In this document: positions 46,450 through 60,900 of the stretch, in pieces
How positions within the stretch are numbered: the stretch's first letter is position 1
How the letters are laid out: each line of letters begins with the position of its first letter
From: Acanthococcus lagerstroemiae
Taxonomy: Eukaryota > Arthropoda > Insecta > Hemiptera > Eriococcidae
Assembly (NCBI GenBank): GCA_031841125.1
Contig: CM063108.1
Coordinates: 69,536,344 to 69,600,343 of the forward strand
Direction of reading: 5' to 3'
Length of the DNA: 64,000 nt
Program-made: the position numbers and the translations under genes
Notes under the pieces: model-generated
Told to the model about the DNA's origin: nothing
Seen by the model: the letters and a program-made list of their open reading frames with translations, nothing else
Database searches by the model: none

Positions 46450-48938
46450 AGTTTCTAATAACTTCATGCTATGTTTAGAATTATTCAGTTTGGTGTACAA
46501 GGACTCATATTTATGAGCTGAGTATTTCAACGAAAATCTGAAAATTGAGTGAGTAATTAAGTTTGCAGTTTCAAGATACCGCATTCTGTTGGCAGTATCT
46601 TGTTCGTCTATTCTTCACGACTTTCAATGTACTGGTCATCAGCAAAACAAGCTGTACAATTGATATGCATTAGCCACAGAGAAGAATCGTTGTGAAAATA
46701 TGATCTTAGGTGACCATACTGACTAGGTTGGACAAACTTACGATCCGACCGTTTCTGCATTACCAGTGTCAGTTTTGTACCGATTTCGTGGTAAATATTG
46801 TTTCAATATGCGCGAATTGTAATACGAGGATACGTTCATTCAATGGTTTTCCTGTCTGACTGAATGTTAGCAACAAGCTACCAACAAATGTGAACCCCAT
46901 TAAAGGTATTGTAACGCAACAACGTTAGAGATTTTCCGGAAGGGAAGTGTTCCTGGGGAACTGAAATCGAAACAGAAAAGAAAAGAACGCATAAAAATGC
47001 ACTTGTCCGGAAAGGAGGGGTGTCTTTAAGATTGAAACAAGCATGAATCAATTCCTAACGTGGCTAATCAAACATGCAAAAGTCTGAAAGAACGTCGGAT
47101 TTACATACAGTAAAAGCTCAGATGCACCGAAAGAGGAAGGACTAGCTTAATTAACAAGCGACATAATGGAAGAAAAAAGAAGAAAAAAACAAAAAAAAGA
47201 ATGATGTCTTATTTAGTTGGGAGAAGCAGTGCTTCAAACGATGTGCCCCAGGATTTATTCCAACTAAATCTTGCTGCGATGAATATAAATGACCAGCCGG
47301 AATACATAATAACAGTGCACAGTATATTGATAAATACAATGTGACAGCACTTATATTTATCTGACGGTACACACTAGTGACTTAAATTCAAGTAAAAACA
47401 ATTTGAAAAAACTTCTCAATCAGATCAAAGTTAGATTGGTTCTTAAATGACATGTAAACTTACTACGACGAAATTTAATACCGAACTGAACTTACAAAAA
47501 CATTTAACATTAAAATTACCTACAACGGGTAGAATATGAACTTAACACTGTGATATCATTTTTCTGACAATTTCAGTATAGCTCGCCATTCGCTTTCATT
47601 TTCCAACAAACCAACGTCAAAATTTCAACAGACATTCACAAGGCCAGTTGAATGTACTCTTCGAGTAATGACAATTTGAATGAGATCATGAGTTTCGCTG
47701 CGGGTAATATGAACGTGAGCCGATCATTGTCAGCGTGGCGAATCTAATTCTGCGAAAACAAAACAAACTGGCGTGGGATAAAATCTAATGACAACGAACA
47801 AATTGACAGGATGGTACAGCCGTGGTACGCAAATAGACTCTACCGATTACAGTTCAACAACGTCAGGTCATCACGTCAACAAAAATAAAATATTTTAAAT
47901 CATGTAATGTTTCACTTTTCTTTCTAAATTCAGCTTTCCAACTTTCCGATCAGTTTCTGTGATAAATTTCCAGTAACCTTGAATGATCGCACACGTGCCC
48001 ATTACCCATAATTAAAATCTAACTAAATCACATAAATCCGTAGTAACAATGAGGAAACATGATAAACTAATTGGCTTAGTTTGTTGTTTAAATTAATAAA
48101 AAAAAAAAATGCAAGAGTAAATCACAAAATAGAAAAATTCAATATAGATTTTAAGAAATTACAACACTTCAACACACATACATAATATTGGTAATTTTTC
48201 AAAACGCACCGTCCATAATACGTATTTGAAATGGGATCATATAAACTCGGCATTGCACACGAATCACGTAAACAAAATTCCATAGAACACAGAATTTCCT
48301 AATTTAATTATTTAGGAGTAAAACAAGGGACGTTAATGACATTACTTTTACAATAATAAAATAGTTAAGATTACGAAATAATTTTCATTCTCACTAGATT
48401 CCAACTGTACATGGCAATAAATAATTTAAAAAAGTAACTAAAATTAGACAAGTAAAATGTGGGGGGAGGGGAATTGAAAAAGAAAGAAAAGCCATCACTT
48501 GTCGTGATTTACAATACAATACAATTTCGACCGAGTATTCCTTACAGCGACGTCAGCGGCAAAATAATTAAAATAACTTCGATTCACAAGCCGACTATAA
48601 TTACACCTCGAAAGACTAATTAAGTTATTTGTCAAAAAAGTAATAATGCTAAATGCAACGATCCAAGTTACTTCGTGGCAGAAATTTATCACTAATGGCT
48701 TAACAATAAACGTTAATCTAGAAACAGAAATTGCTTCGATTGCTGTACATACCTCCGCAGTTCGATGACTAAACGACTTCTCATTCTGAGTAAATGTTTA
48801 CGATTAATACGAAATTGAGGTACTTTTGGTTTAGTAGATTACGTATTCAAGTTAGAAAGACTAACCTGTACGTGATAGCGAGGAATAGTAACTATGAACA
48901 AAGAATCATGTTGGTTATGGAAGGTTAATGAGTGGAAT
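46450..48938. other. Spacer between convergent PFDN1 and SMG6, probably including the SMG6 3' UTR
   Basis: No gene recognised. The sequence just below 48939 is AT-rich, as expected for the SMG6 3' UTR. A minus-strand AATAAA is at 47253-47258, 1.7 kb beyond the stop; whether it is used cannot be told. Confidence 0.4.
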
Positions 48939-51900
48939 TCATTTCAGTCCAGCCCATGCAATGAAATCGGAAACAGTCTGCACCGGCATGTTACTCGACA
49001 GAGCTTTCACTCTCAAATTTCGATCCTCAGTCAATAGCACCACTTCCCGATAGATTTTCTTTGGTTGTTCTGAGAAATTAACATTAGTTTCACACATTAC
49101 TACATTTACATTATTTTTCATATACGTGAAGTTCATTTATTATACCCGCATCAACTGACTTCTAATTTTACGTAGTTAATGCTGTAACTTACCACTCGTG
49201 CTATCATTTGAAGAGTTATGCTTGCACAAATTCAAACAGGTAGTCAAAATTTTATCGTCATTCTTTTCGACCTGCAAAATAATAATAATAATAAATAAAT
49301 AAAAGAACAAATATTACTAAAAAATAATATTCATTGCATCTCAACACATAAAGCTTTACGCCGCACGTTTAATTGTCATTGGTCAGTCTGTGATTTCTGC
49401 GAGTCATTCTGTTCAGTTTGGCTAGCTCTCCATCACATCAGTCTGCCTGCCTGGCTAGCTGACTGTGTATTTGTCTGATTGCTACTCTGTTTGTTTACAG
49501 GTGGAGTTACTGTCTGTATAGCTAGCTGATGAGCTGACTGACTGTCTGTCAGTTCATTAGTCTAGTTCGTATCTCAGAACTTCCCACAATTTGGCCGAAA
49601 GATTAACAGTCAAACAGAGGGACGAGATATGGAGAAAAGACAGTAAAAAGGTATCTTTCTAAACCGAGTATTAAAATTCTATTCACCAGGAAAGCAAAAA
49701 AGTTGTGAGTTTTAATGAGCCGCAATGTGTCTTTAGAACTTTCTGCTTCTGTTAATAAGATAAGAAAACTGAGTCAGGGTAAAGTACTAAAGACGTACTT
49801 GTGACTGACCGTTTTGTCTGACAGATAGTGTTCGCGATTTAGAATGAATTATTTTGGACGTCCTGATTTTAGGAAAGAGATCCTCCGATCGATTATTTAC
49901 ATATCTGTCTGTCTGCTAATTAATTAGTTTGACTACCTAGATCTATTTTGCAATTTTTTGTATTTTCCAGTCAGGCAAACCACCCAGCATCCTGTACCTC
50001 AATGGTTCATAATAAGTTTTAACAATGCTACAACAAACCGTCGTAAGTTTTAACCGAGTCTGGACGAATCTTAATATAGGTACCTTACAATCCTTATTCG
50101 TCTTAATAAGTCTTAACGAATCTTAAATTGTATTCAACGAGTCTCATCGAAACTTAATAAGTGTCTTAACGAGCCTTCAAGGACCTTGAAAGGATTTCAG
50201 CGAGTAGTAGCAAGTCTGAATCAGTCTCAATGGTGTCATAGGAGTCTACTAGTTTCCAACAGTATTAAAACATCCTAATCTAGCCCTAACCAGATTCAAC
50301 AAGACCCACTAGTGTTGAAAAGTTTTAACACGTTTCTTTTTTAAAACTAACTAGTCTTTACAGAATTTTATCGTGCCTAGACGTAGTTTTCATCAGTTTT
50401 TAAAAGCTTAAACGAAAGTTAACAGGTTTTCATTAACATAGTTGTTCAAAGAATCCGTGCGTCACATTAAATTATCAGTCTCAAGTCGTGAAGCATCTGA
50501 ACAAAATACTAAATAGAGCATTAACTAGTATGAATAATTTCCTCATAGCCTTCTTTACATTATTCTTCGGTCTCTATGTCCTCGCATCGTTCATCCAACC
50601 CTTTTGCAAGTTGTTCTTGCCTCGAAAGCAAAGGGGGAGGTGTGAGGCACAAAACCCCCGTTACTTTATAAAAACAACAAGAATTTCCAAGTATTCTGTC
50701 TGGAGACTATAAAGTAAGCTTTTCTGAAAAATGTTCACATGTGAACTTGGAACGATTCGTTTTCGGAAACACCGAAGCGCCACTCAGTGGTCAAAGACTT
50801 GGAAAACGTAAGCATTAATGAAGAATTTATGTGTCAGTTCCCCTCTAGATGTTTCTGGAAATGGTCGTGTTTTCGGTTCTCGGACCACAATGCGCCACTT
50901 CGCGAGACGACGATCTTACCTTACTATAATCCTCCTCGTTGGTACATCTCGTAGACGACAATACTGATCCCCGAGTAGTGACACATTTGATATTAGCGTA
51001 TGAACGTCGGTTTTGCAGAAAGCTCAGGGCGAATCTGGCCTTCTCGGTTACCTTCTCGTCTTTTTGAGCTCCTCTTGCAATACCTTCGAGTTCACTTAAT
51101 ACTATAAAATAGAAAAGCAAAATCAGCGTACTTCTTATGTGCAGAGAAACTGGTACACGAAGTTATGAGCTTTCCGTTCTCCGAAACAGCAAATAAGCCG
51201 AAGCTCCTTCCGAAAACGAAGTTTCTCTAGTCAAAGCAATTCTAAGGCTGATTTCAAGCTGCCTTGACAAAGAAACTTGCCATCGAGAGAGAAAGTAGCG
51301 CTGTGGATTGTTCACTATTCTAGAGCGACGCTGAGTGTTAACCTAATAATCACCTATTACAGGAACCATCAACGAATACAAAGGTCTGTGCGTCGAAGAA
51401 ACTGCCTTCGCTATTTTCTCCAATTCTGACAAACAATCGATAAAGCAATTCGTATCTGGAACTAGATAATGAGGTTTGATTTCCATTTCTACGCTAAATG
51501 CTGCCACGTCTTTATTGATAGTTTCCTGAAACAATAGCAAAATCACATTGAATCACGTATGAACCATATTTTAAGCATATTTACACAGTATTACTGTAAT
51601 AATCTGCTGTGTACTGTCGACTACATGGGAGCCATTTACATGCTTCACGAAGAAACGCAGCGCTGAGCAGATTTACACAGAATATTATCGCGAGAAAAGC
51701 CGACTGAAACGATATTATATAAATATCTACCTTATTATCTCTCATATATTTTTCCCGTTTCTGGTGGATGCGTTCGAGCTCCTTCTTCCGGTATAATAAA
51801 CCTTTCTCTTCTATACTCGATGTGCTATCTTTATGAGTACGCTCCGTTTCGTCATTATTAACTTTAGTTTCTTCTTCAGTTTCACTCCACCGCTCGTCAA

Positions 51901-54900
51901 TATTTTCAATATCACTCTAAAACAAAGAAGAGTTCACATTAATTCCCATCGCAGCGTACACTGAATCAATAATGCGCAAAAGAAATACGAGTATATTACT
52001 TGGTCCTTTGGAGTCACAATTTCTTCAACCACAGATATATATTCACTGAGGCCGGTATCAGTTTTATGCAATTTCAGAACAGGAGGATCCATGCCGCATA
52101 GGAACATAGTTCCAAAGAATAGTATTCTATGTATTCTTAAACATATCTGAGCTAATTCCTGAAACAAAAGACAAATAGTTAAAACAGATCACAGAAATCG
52201 TGAGAGCAAGTGCTGGAATAATTTCAACACGTCAGACGGCTACTAACCATTTCTATTTGTTTATGCGTGTACACAGGTTGCTGATCGTTACACATGAGGG
52301 GCGTGAATCCTCTTAGCGCTACATCTTCTTCTAGTGTTATTTTCACTAAATCTGTACATTTTAAAAACATTCGGTACGGTAAAAGCGGAACTTAGATATC
52401 GCTCAAAAACTGAGGTTCTATTTATTATGGTCCTTGCAGAGAGAACACTGATCATTTGCAACGCTTTTACACAGAGCTTCAATAAACTATGGTTAATCGA
52501 ACTGTTACTACGTATCAATAATGCTTCCAATAAAACTTGAAAATCGACATGTTTCTCACGAAGTAAATGCTACGAAGCAAAAATACATTGCTTTAAGATT
52601 ATGTAGATGACACTAAACTTGATCTACTACATGAAACCTTCTCTATTTTCAACAGTTATTACAGTATCTATTAAAACGAAAAATGACGGACGCGAACAGT
52701 TGAAGAATCATCTTCTTGGTTCAGCCAGATGAAAACTGACTAGCAGAAGTTTGTCGATTTCAACTAGTATTTTAGGTAAAACTACAATATCATTTCAAAA
52801 CGTGTAAAATTTTGGGGGACCCCGTCAAGGACCGGAAGACATTCTACCACTAGAAAAAAGAACTTCACACAGCTGTTTAAATTACCACTTTTCTCATCTG
52901 ACATGATTAGCACCGGGTCTTTGAAACCATTCTTCTTCAACATTTCTTGATAATTGAGTTCTTCTAGAATATTGATTAAAACTGCTAACCGACTCCAACA
53001 ATCACCACAGCCACTAGAAATTACAAATTCATAATATTTATATGCTGACTGACAGTCTACTAGTCATTAGACAAGTCAAATTAAGAAACAACAATATCGT
53101 TTACCTTATTCGATAGTCTTGACAGGAGGGTGGGGGGTTCCACACAGCACTGTGACAAAACAGCCAATCGCACCACAGCTATCAAACAAAATTTTACCTC
53201 GATATAGAATAGGACACATTGAATTTCATTTCTACCCGTAGAAACCTGACTTTCTTCGCTTCTTTCCTGCTGAGAAATAAACTTCCGGTCTCCAGCACAA
53301 AGCAGACAGACTGGCATTCAGTCATCCGCCAGACATACAGGTAGAGAAGATAAGCCAAAACACAGAACAAGGCACTCAGCGCGGGTGTCAGTTCTGACCA
53401 CTATTCACCCCTCCATTTGGATTCTCAAGCCCAAAATAAATTCAGTCACCTTGAACTCCTTATAATGAATCTTAACTTCATTTTCAGTATTAGGATCTCG
53501 AAGATTTCATTGTTCTAATTGAAGCCTCTCACGCACTCTTTCAATCTCAAAACAATGATGAATCTCAAGAAACATTCCAACGTTAGTTATAACAGCTACT
53601 GCTGAATGAAAAGTGACAGCTGTGCTGTTGTTCATCCTGGTAGTCATCATTTTCAGAAAAATATAAACGCTCTGATGACGAATCAATTAAGCTGTATGAT
53701 TTATTCCAAAGTTTAAGGCAGCCTGCGCATTCGGTATCAGTAAATACTAAAGAACAAACGCTTACTTTAATTGCCGGCAGCAAGATTTGCACGTCTGCGC
53801 TTACGAGCATCGGATACTGTCGATCCTTATGGTCTGGATGACTCTTCATATCCTGCAGTTGCTCACGCAGTAATTGAATGCACCGATTGATGATCAAATT
53901 GAACATTTGTAAGCTGATGACCAACGCCGATTCCTGCACCGCCGAATGGTAACCCGATTCTATTTGAGGATCTAGGCAGAAAGAAAAACCTTAGATCATA
54001 TATGCCTAAATACAATGTGAAGAGGAAGCGCGTCCGGCTGTGGGGAACCCGAAATTTCCAGGTTAGTGCTGGGAGCGTTAACCTCAGTCAGCAGGGGACT
54101 CCATGGTGGCCCTCACAGGACAGCGAGCGCCGGAAGCGGAAGGCGAGATGGGGGGGGGGGCTCGGGCCGGCCTCAAAGCGTCCTTCCGGCCACTGATGCG
54201 ATATTCGAAAGGATAGTTTCCTAGGCCGAGGGTGCGATGTCTCAGCGGTCACTTTGGCATGCGTGCATCACCATACGTCCCACCACACCACACCCAAATA
54301 CAAGAGACATGAACATTTCTAATACTTGTGATCGATTCTGCAAAACATACCCTTTAATTGACCGTTATCTATAGCGAACATATTCAACGCCAATAACTGT
54401 ATCAGTCGAGCGGTGGTTACAGGTAATGGCGAGTGCGTTAATAATACTTTGAACTCTTTCAACATTTCCATGGCTGCTTCTATCAACGTTTCCATCCTGA
54501 AAAACCAAAATCACGAATATAGATATAGTTTCTTCAAAATCTACCACGAGAATAAGTCGAACCTCTCACTCGAAGCTCATTCTTATTCCAATCACTGCCT
54601 GGAATGAAAACTTCTGAAAGCTAAAGTGTGTTCAGAATTACTTACCCAACCTTGGAAAACAGTTTGCCATGCACATGAAGGAAGCTGAGCAAGAAACGTT
54701 TATTCACCTGCAAGAAAACCCCACGATCGTATCATCAATTGAAAAAATTCCAAGTGGCAGGGCGACCTGCAGATAACTGAATTAGCATTGACGGTTAAAA
54801 TACCTCAGCAGCAGACAAAGTAGTCAGTTCGTCATCATCGCTATCTTCGTTGCATTCCTGCGATGTCGACGTGGTCCTCTGTATTCGTTTACCGCCGTCC

Positions 54901-57900
54901 GGTCGGATCCATGTTTCCCTCCGCAACATACTGCCATTTATCACGCTTTCTTTTTCCTTCGCTTTTTCTTGTTTCTTCTTTTCTTTCAAGTCTCTTCGCT
55001 GTTTCTCAACTTGCTCGTACTATAACCAGCATGTAACATGAAATTACAATCTAAAGAATCGAGGTCATATCGCAGTTCCGACTTATTTTTCTTCGAGAAT
55101 GATTCGGAAAATGAAAAAAACGAAATGAAAATACTAAATGGGTAACACGATGTGAATGGACAGAAGAAACAATCAACAGCGATATCTACATTCACTCACT
55201 TTCTTTCGGTTCTCGTCGAACAAGGCTAGCAAACTCTCTCGAGCAGTAAAGAACGGATTCGAGGCCATCAAACTTCTCATGTAGTAATACACAGCGTCGA
55301 ACTTCTTCCTCTGTAAATATCAATTCGAATATATGAGAATACATTATACGACACATAATTTGTTTTCAGGTTCTGGTTCAACTCGAATGGACCCAAATTG
55401 GAATCAAATGAGCGAACTGAGATTTGAACACTGAATTTAAACCCGGAAGTTACAGCAGCCCGCCCTCCAAGTTTGAACAATAAAGGGAGAGACTGGGGGG
55501 GGGGGTGCACTAGACTTCGATATGTTTTTTGCCACAGCGAGATAATGATTTAGTTCAAATCTGAGCTAAATAGTAATCATTGGACTTCGCAAGGGCGTTC
55601 TGTATCCTGTTCTACAGCCTAATCCTTTCATCGATACCGGTTTCACTAATGACAGCTCCCTTTACAGCGCTTCGAGCCTTGCTCGTCTTGTTGTTTGCTT
55701 CTGTAGCTATTTGTCTCGGATTCTAGCAAGAGAGAGGGAAGGGGGCAGGCGGTTAGTCCGTAAAGAGGGAAGTAGTTTTGTGAAGACTATGTCAAGACTC
55801 TCCAAGGTTCGCTGACATTTTGAAGACAACCTCGAAATTCATTAAAATTCAATGATACTGCGACTGAGCACGATAATGTTAAGATTTTTGAAGACTTAAT
55901 AACTGTTCTCATTTTTCAGAACTTCTCAAGACTGTTATTACTCATTAAAACCGTATGAACCATATTACAATTCTATTAACATTTATTAAGACTCATTAAG
56001 ATTGTTTTAGATGAAATTAAGATCGCTTAAAACTCGTCACGCTTCGCTGAGATACATGAGACTCACTAAAATTTGGATCAGAACTTGTTACATGATATAG
56101 AACTCGTTCAAACTTTCACACAATTCATTAAAACTTATCAAGATGCATTAGTATGGAGTAAGGTTCCTTAAAACTCTGATGTGACACATTAGGATTGATT
56201 ATGAGTCAGCCAGAAGTTGTTAAGACGTACCGTTTTCGTAACTCATAGCTCCATTTTCTTCGAAAGAAGGGAGAAGAGGAAAGGGAAGAAGGTCAGACTT
56301 CCAGAACATTGGTGTTTTTCATTCTGCCTTTAGTTTTGCTACTCTAAAACGTTGGAGAATTGAACCCCCTCAGGAGCTTCCAGGGTTCCCATACGATCAA
56401 TTCATATTCATAACGTACGACTTCGTTACTACATATTTTCTAGTGCAAATTACACTACTCACTCCATACACCGCTAAAATGGCCAGTTGATTATATGGTC
56501 TGCCATTGCGAGGATTGAGCTGGTTAGCTTTCACGTACCACCTACGCAATCAAAATAATAATTAGATCGAACGGACGAGATATTAACAGGGAATATACGC
56601 ACAAAAAACAGGTATTAATCCGGATGATTATTGCTGAACATTAGGGATATCTTGCATTTCTGATGGCCGGTACATCATCTAGGACCCAAAGTTTCGTTTT
56701 GTAACTCGTTTAATTTCCCAAGCGTAGATCCACGTGACGTTTCCGCCGAACTACAACTCTCAAAGCATTAACTGGAATTCGATCTCGACATGGACCAAGG
56801 TGGCAACCGTTCATAAAATGCAAGATATGGTCTATCCCCAACAGTTAGCATTCGGATTACATGCATCCGTTTCAATTATAATTTCATATTAAGTGATCGG
56901 TACGCACTGTCTGGCAGCCGTATAACTGGACGTTTCCTCGGTATTTTCTTTGTATCTCGCCAGATCACCGAGAAAAATGAAAATCTTCTGCGCTGAAATC
57001 AGAGCCAGTCCGGCGTATCTCACCATCTTCGTAGACGGAGCTTCGACAAGAAGGAAGTCATCGATTTTTATCTTATAGGCATTTTCTAGGAGAGACAGCA
57101 AATTGAGGAAATAATCGGTACCCTGAAATTCGAAACAAGACTTTGAAGGGCGGCTCTACTTTTGGATACAGGCTCGAAACCATAAAGTTGCAGTAACACT
57201 ATCAAAATCTCCGTACAGTTCTTTCAAACTTGATTTGGAAGGACAGGTACACATTCTGAACGCAAGACGGCTAGTTTGAATCTCCACACGGTCCACTTAA
57301 TGGCAAAAGATTGTACTCCAAAATCAGAAGCTTTGCATAAGAGACAGCTGACTACATTCTGGGTGGTCCTTTACGTACGGTGGTCTTTTTTGCGAAGTTT
57401 TTGATTTTTGCCATTAGGTAGACCTTGTATTGGCTCTTTTTCACCAACAATCAACTGAGAATAATGCACTGCTATGAAACCATTCACTAATTCACTCCTT
57501 TCAAATCGGAATAAAGAACTCGTAAGTGCCGGAATTCGGTTCTCCAAGTACGTTCTGGTACATCCTTCTACATTACGTCCTTCGCAGATATTCTGAAATA
57601 CATTTGAAAATCACCTTATCGAGAACGGAGTAAAGTAAACTCTTATAGTTCGGCGCATTCATTCCATCTTCCGCCATGCATTTACGTAATAACTCGATTA
57701 CATTGTAAAACAATATCTTCCACATATGTTGTTCTACATTCTCCGCTTCGCAGAACTTCAAGTCCGACGTCAACAAGGTTGCTAATGCCTTTTGAAGGAA
57801 TTCTCTACAACAAGAAAAGCCGAGATTAACGTTGGTCAACTTGGCTTTTGTCCGTTCTACCCCAACCCGAAACGTTTCAACTACCTCAATTCTACGATGC

Positions 57901-60900
57901 GCTCCCATGCATGAGCAACAGTTCCAGGCTGCAACAACGTTTGCAGTTCCGTATCGGCCCGACTAATATCCAACAGTAGATGCGCGTTATGGGTGGACCT
58001 GAAACTCTCGGAATACGCGTCGTACCAGGCTGGCCTCGACATGATATACTGCTCTGTCATGTAGGCAGGTCCGACGATGGCCGAGACACTCGGGTCCATA
58101 TAAACAGGCATGAAGGCGTGTTCGGCCGGCACTGCAACCGGAGCAGTGAAATGCGGGGCCACCTGCTGCGCCGGCGTTGGAATCGCCGCCGCTCGGCCGG
58201 ACTGACCGGACACGAGTATTGGCTGCTTCGGATTCGTCGGGTTATACAGCTGTTTGACAGGTTTACTGGCGAACGAGGAAAACTGCTGAGGCACCGGGAA
58301 GACCGGCGGCGCGCATTTCAAATCCGCCTGACTTGTTTGAGCTGGCGGAATTTTGATGATGCCGGCGACGTGGTCCTTATCAGAAGAATTGGCTGTGACA
58401 GAATAAAATACGTAGTCCATTAACCAAGAACAGGTTTTAAATTCCGACTATGTGGAAGGTAGGTAAAAGGTGGCTGTGGAGAAGCGAGAACAAAGCATTT
58501 AAAAATTAAGGGGGAAAAATGGTATATTCTGGATTCATAATAACCTAAGTTTGCAATCTTCAGAATACATAACCTCTGTAGTAAAATATGCAGGGTTTAT
58601 TATTATTTAAAATTTCAGAGTTCACGATCATCTAATACTTCACAATTCACAGTTTTGATATTTTGCAATTTATACAAAGGGGGCTCTTCACAATATACTA
58701 CCTTTAGAGACATAATTTCTCGCAGTCGCCACGTATTTCAAACTGAACAACTTCCTTTCTAGTTGCAGAGTTCATAAAATTATTATCATTTGGGTTTACA
58801 AGTTTGATGGTCATAAATTACCAAGCACTCTATAGAACTGCCCGAAGTAGAGTATATTGATAAGGTCCATCAGTGACACAGGGTAATTTGGAGAAGGATG
58901 GTGTACTGAGACCTTCAGTAGATACGGGAAAAAACGTGAAATTGATTTTCTGACGATATTCTTTTTACTGCAAACGCAAAACAAAACTTTAATCAGCTGT
59001 TCAAGGGTCCGATTGGACGACAATCAGCTAATTGCTTGTTTCAGAAATGACGACACCGTGACGTCATAGCCAAACAACTTGGTCGGAGGTTTAAGCTAGA
59101 AGTATATGGAGGATCGGAGGAATGCCGTTTCAATGCATTTTTCTCGAAACTCATGAATTAAAATGAAAATATCCTCAGAGCAACATTTGTAGCATTTTAA
59201 ATCTTCTTTAATATGACACCAATCGCGACTAAAACCGATAAGAATTTTTTTTTTGCATGTATCTTATGTAGTTCCGACCAACTTGAATGTCCGTGACGTC
59301 ATTTCTGGAACGATCAATGGCACAACCAGCACTAACAAGAATAGATTACATTACTCAATACAAGAGTATTAGGGTCCAACAAAAAGAAAATTGTTTTGAA
59401 TTTTTATGCTACACCCACTTGCATGTTGATGTAATTAAAAATGTTTGGGCACAGGTTTCACTTGAGAATTTGGAATTTTGGAACAATTTAAATATGACTG
59501 AAGGTTCATCCTCCCACTGACTGAAAATGTTTCGTATTTTTCCAGACTTGTTCACGACTTTGAATCATGAAGACATCTTGAAGATTCTTCAATAGTTTCC
59601 CGACTCGTTCAACACTATTATACTTCTGATTAAGACTCTCTAGTACTTTTTAAAGACTTAAGACACTTCTTGAACACTCCATAACTTCATTTAGACTCGC
59701 TAAAACTCTTTCAAGACTGTTCCCGACATGTTCAAGACTTACAGACTCATTCAGATAAATTTTAACTAATAGACTTATTTAGATAAATTTTAGTCAAGGA
59801 CGACGTCTCACGACTCTTCTGAACGTGTTTAAAGCTAGGTTGTACCAGACTAGTTCGAATCCATTTTAGGCTTATTTGAAATTTTTTTAGACTTCTCCAA
59901 ATTTCAAGACATTTAAACATTTTTCTAACGACTTTTCCAAAACTTGATGAGACTCATCACTTTTGCTTAAGATTCTTCAAAACTGATTCAAACATTTCTA
60001 GAAAATCTTGAAAAACCTGAATGGTCTGACAAAGACTCAAAAAAGTACAAACAATTGTTAAAGAAGTTTTGAGAAAGTCTAGTAGGCTTTTAAATACACC
60101 GGGAAAAGTATTGAAGAGTCTAAAACACACCTAGAAAAGCTGTAAGAAGCCGCGAAAGATATTGTACCCATCCGAAGAAGACTCAAAAAGTTTTACATAG
60201 CCTTAAATTGGCCTAAGAAATCTTCAACGAATCTTAGCTAGTCCTACAAATATGTTGAAGAAGTCTATAGAATCTTATAGAAGCTTGAGTAGAACTGGAA
60301 GAATCTCAGTACGTCTCAATCAAACTTGGAATAGTGTGAAACGAGTCGGAATGAATTTTCAAGTATTTCCAAAATAGACACATCAGGAAGAGTTCTGAAG
60401 CATCCTGAAAAAGTCTTGAACAAATTCGGGAAAATTTTAAAGAGCGGCGTCTGCCTATATGAATTAGAAAAATATTTTTATAAGAGTTTTATTCGTCGAA
60501 ACAGTTTCAGAAAACGCTTAAACAAGTCAGAAGAAAATCCTGAAGAGTATCAAAGAATCTTACACAAATCCGAAAGACAAATACAGTGCCAAATAGGCCT
60601 CGAATAGTACAGGAGTCCGGAAGAGTATCATCGAATATGAAACATGTTTGAAAGAGTCTTACAAGAGTGTAAAATAAGTCTGCACGAAGTAGCCCAGAAA
60701 AGTTTGCATAGTGTATTTAAATCTTATCAAAGTTGCAGTTCCTCAGGCGAAACCTAAATATTAATATTATTCAATGAAATTTGACAGACGTTACAGTTAC
60801 CTACACTAAAATACATCTTTCGAGTCAAGCGCAGCACGAAATTCAATTTTTCTTCCTTATTCGTTACACCCTAATGAATACATTTCAATTTACAACCATC

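Larger units (their letters stand above)
48939..51916 (-). other. SMG6: SMG6 C-terminal linker and PIN endonuclease domain
   Basis: The exon at 51731-51916 encodes an acidic, then Lys/Glu-rich coiled linker. The PIN domain follows in four exons. Its metal-binding acidic residues are visible: Asp in HYLVPDTNCFIDCL (exon 51354-51525), Asp in EKNDDKILTTCL (exon 49193-49271) and Asp in LLTEDRNLRVKAL (exon 48939-49069). These correspond to the catalytic triad of human SMG6 (D1251, D1353, D1392), so the nuclease should be active. The strand-helix pair VLSELEGIARGAQKDEK is in exon 50920-51101. The protein ends in a short SDFIAWAGLK tail, as in the human protein. A 1648-bp intron splits the PIN domain. 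Confidence 0.92.
52000..58392 (-). other. SMG6: SMG6 EST1 / 14-3-3-like TPR region
   Basis: Exons from 58392 down to 52000 encode a Pro/Ala/Gln-rich lead-in with an Ala-Pro-Val-type low-complexity stretch (58060-58330), then the helical EST1 region. Recognisable blocks are TVAHAWERIVELR (57885-57923), the ENAYKIK...YAGLALISAQK helices (~56980-57100), WYVKANQLNPRNGRPYNQLA (56475-56540), FDAVYYYMRSLMASNPFFTA (~55240-55300), VNKRFLLSFLHVHGKLF (~54657-54707) and CDWLFCHS plus WNPPPSC (53120-53174). These match the conserved SMG5/6/7 arrangement, in which a 14-3-3-like fold binds phosphorylated UPF1. A charged insertion rich in Lys/Glu (54960-55015) separates helices, as in other SMG6 proteins. 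Confidence 0.9.

Noticed and set aside
53081..53317. Alternative frame for the SMG6 exon near 53.1 kb (CCVEPPTLLSRL)
   Set aside because: The exon 53105-53178 in the frame LWCDWLFCHSAVWNPPPSC joins in phase to both neighbours and matches the conserved WxDWxxxxxxxWNPPP block.
57980..58423. 147-codon + strand ORF
   Set aside because: Antisense shadow of the SMG6 exon 57885-58392, caused by its GC-rich codon bias.
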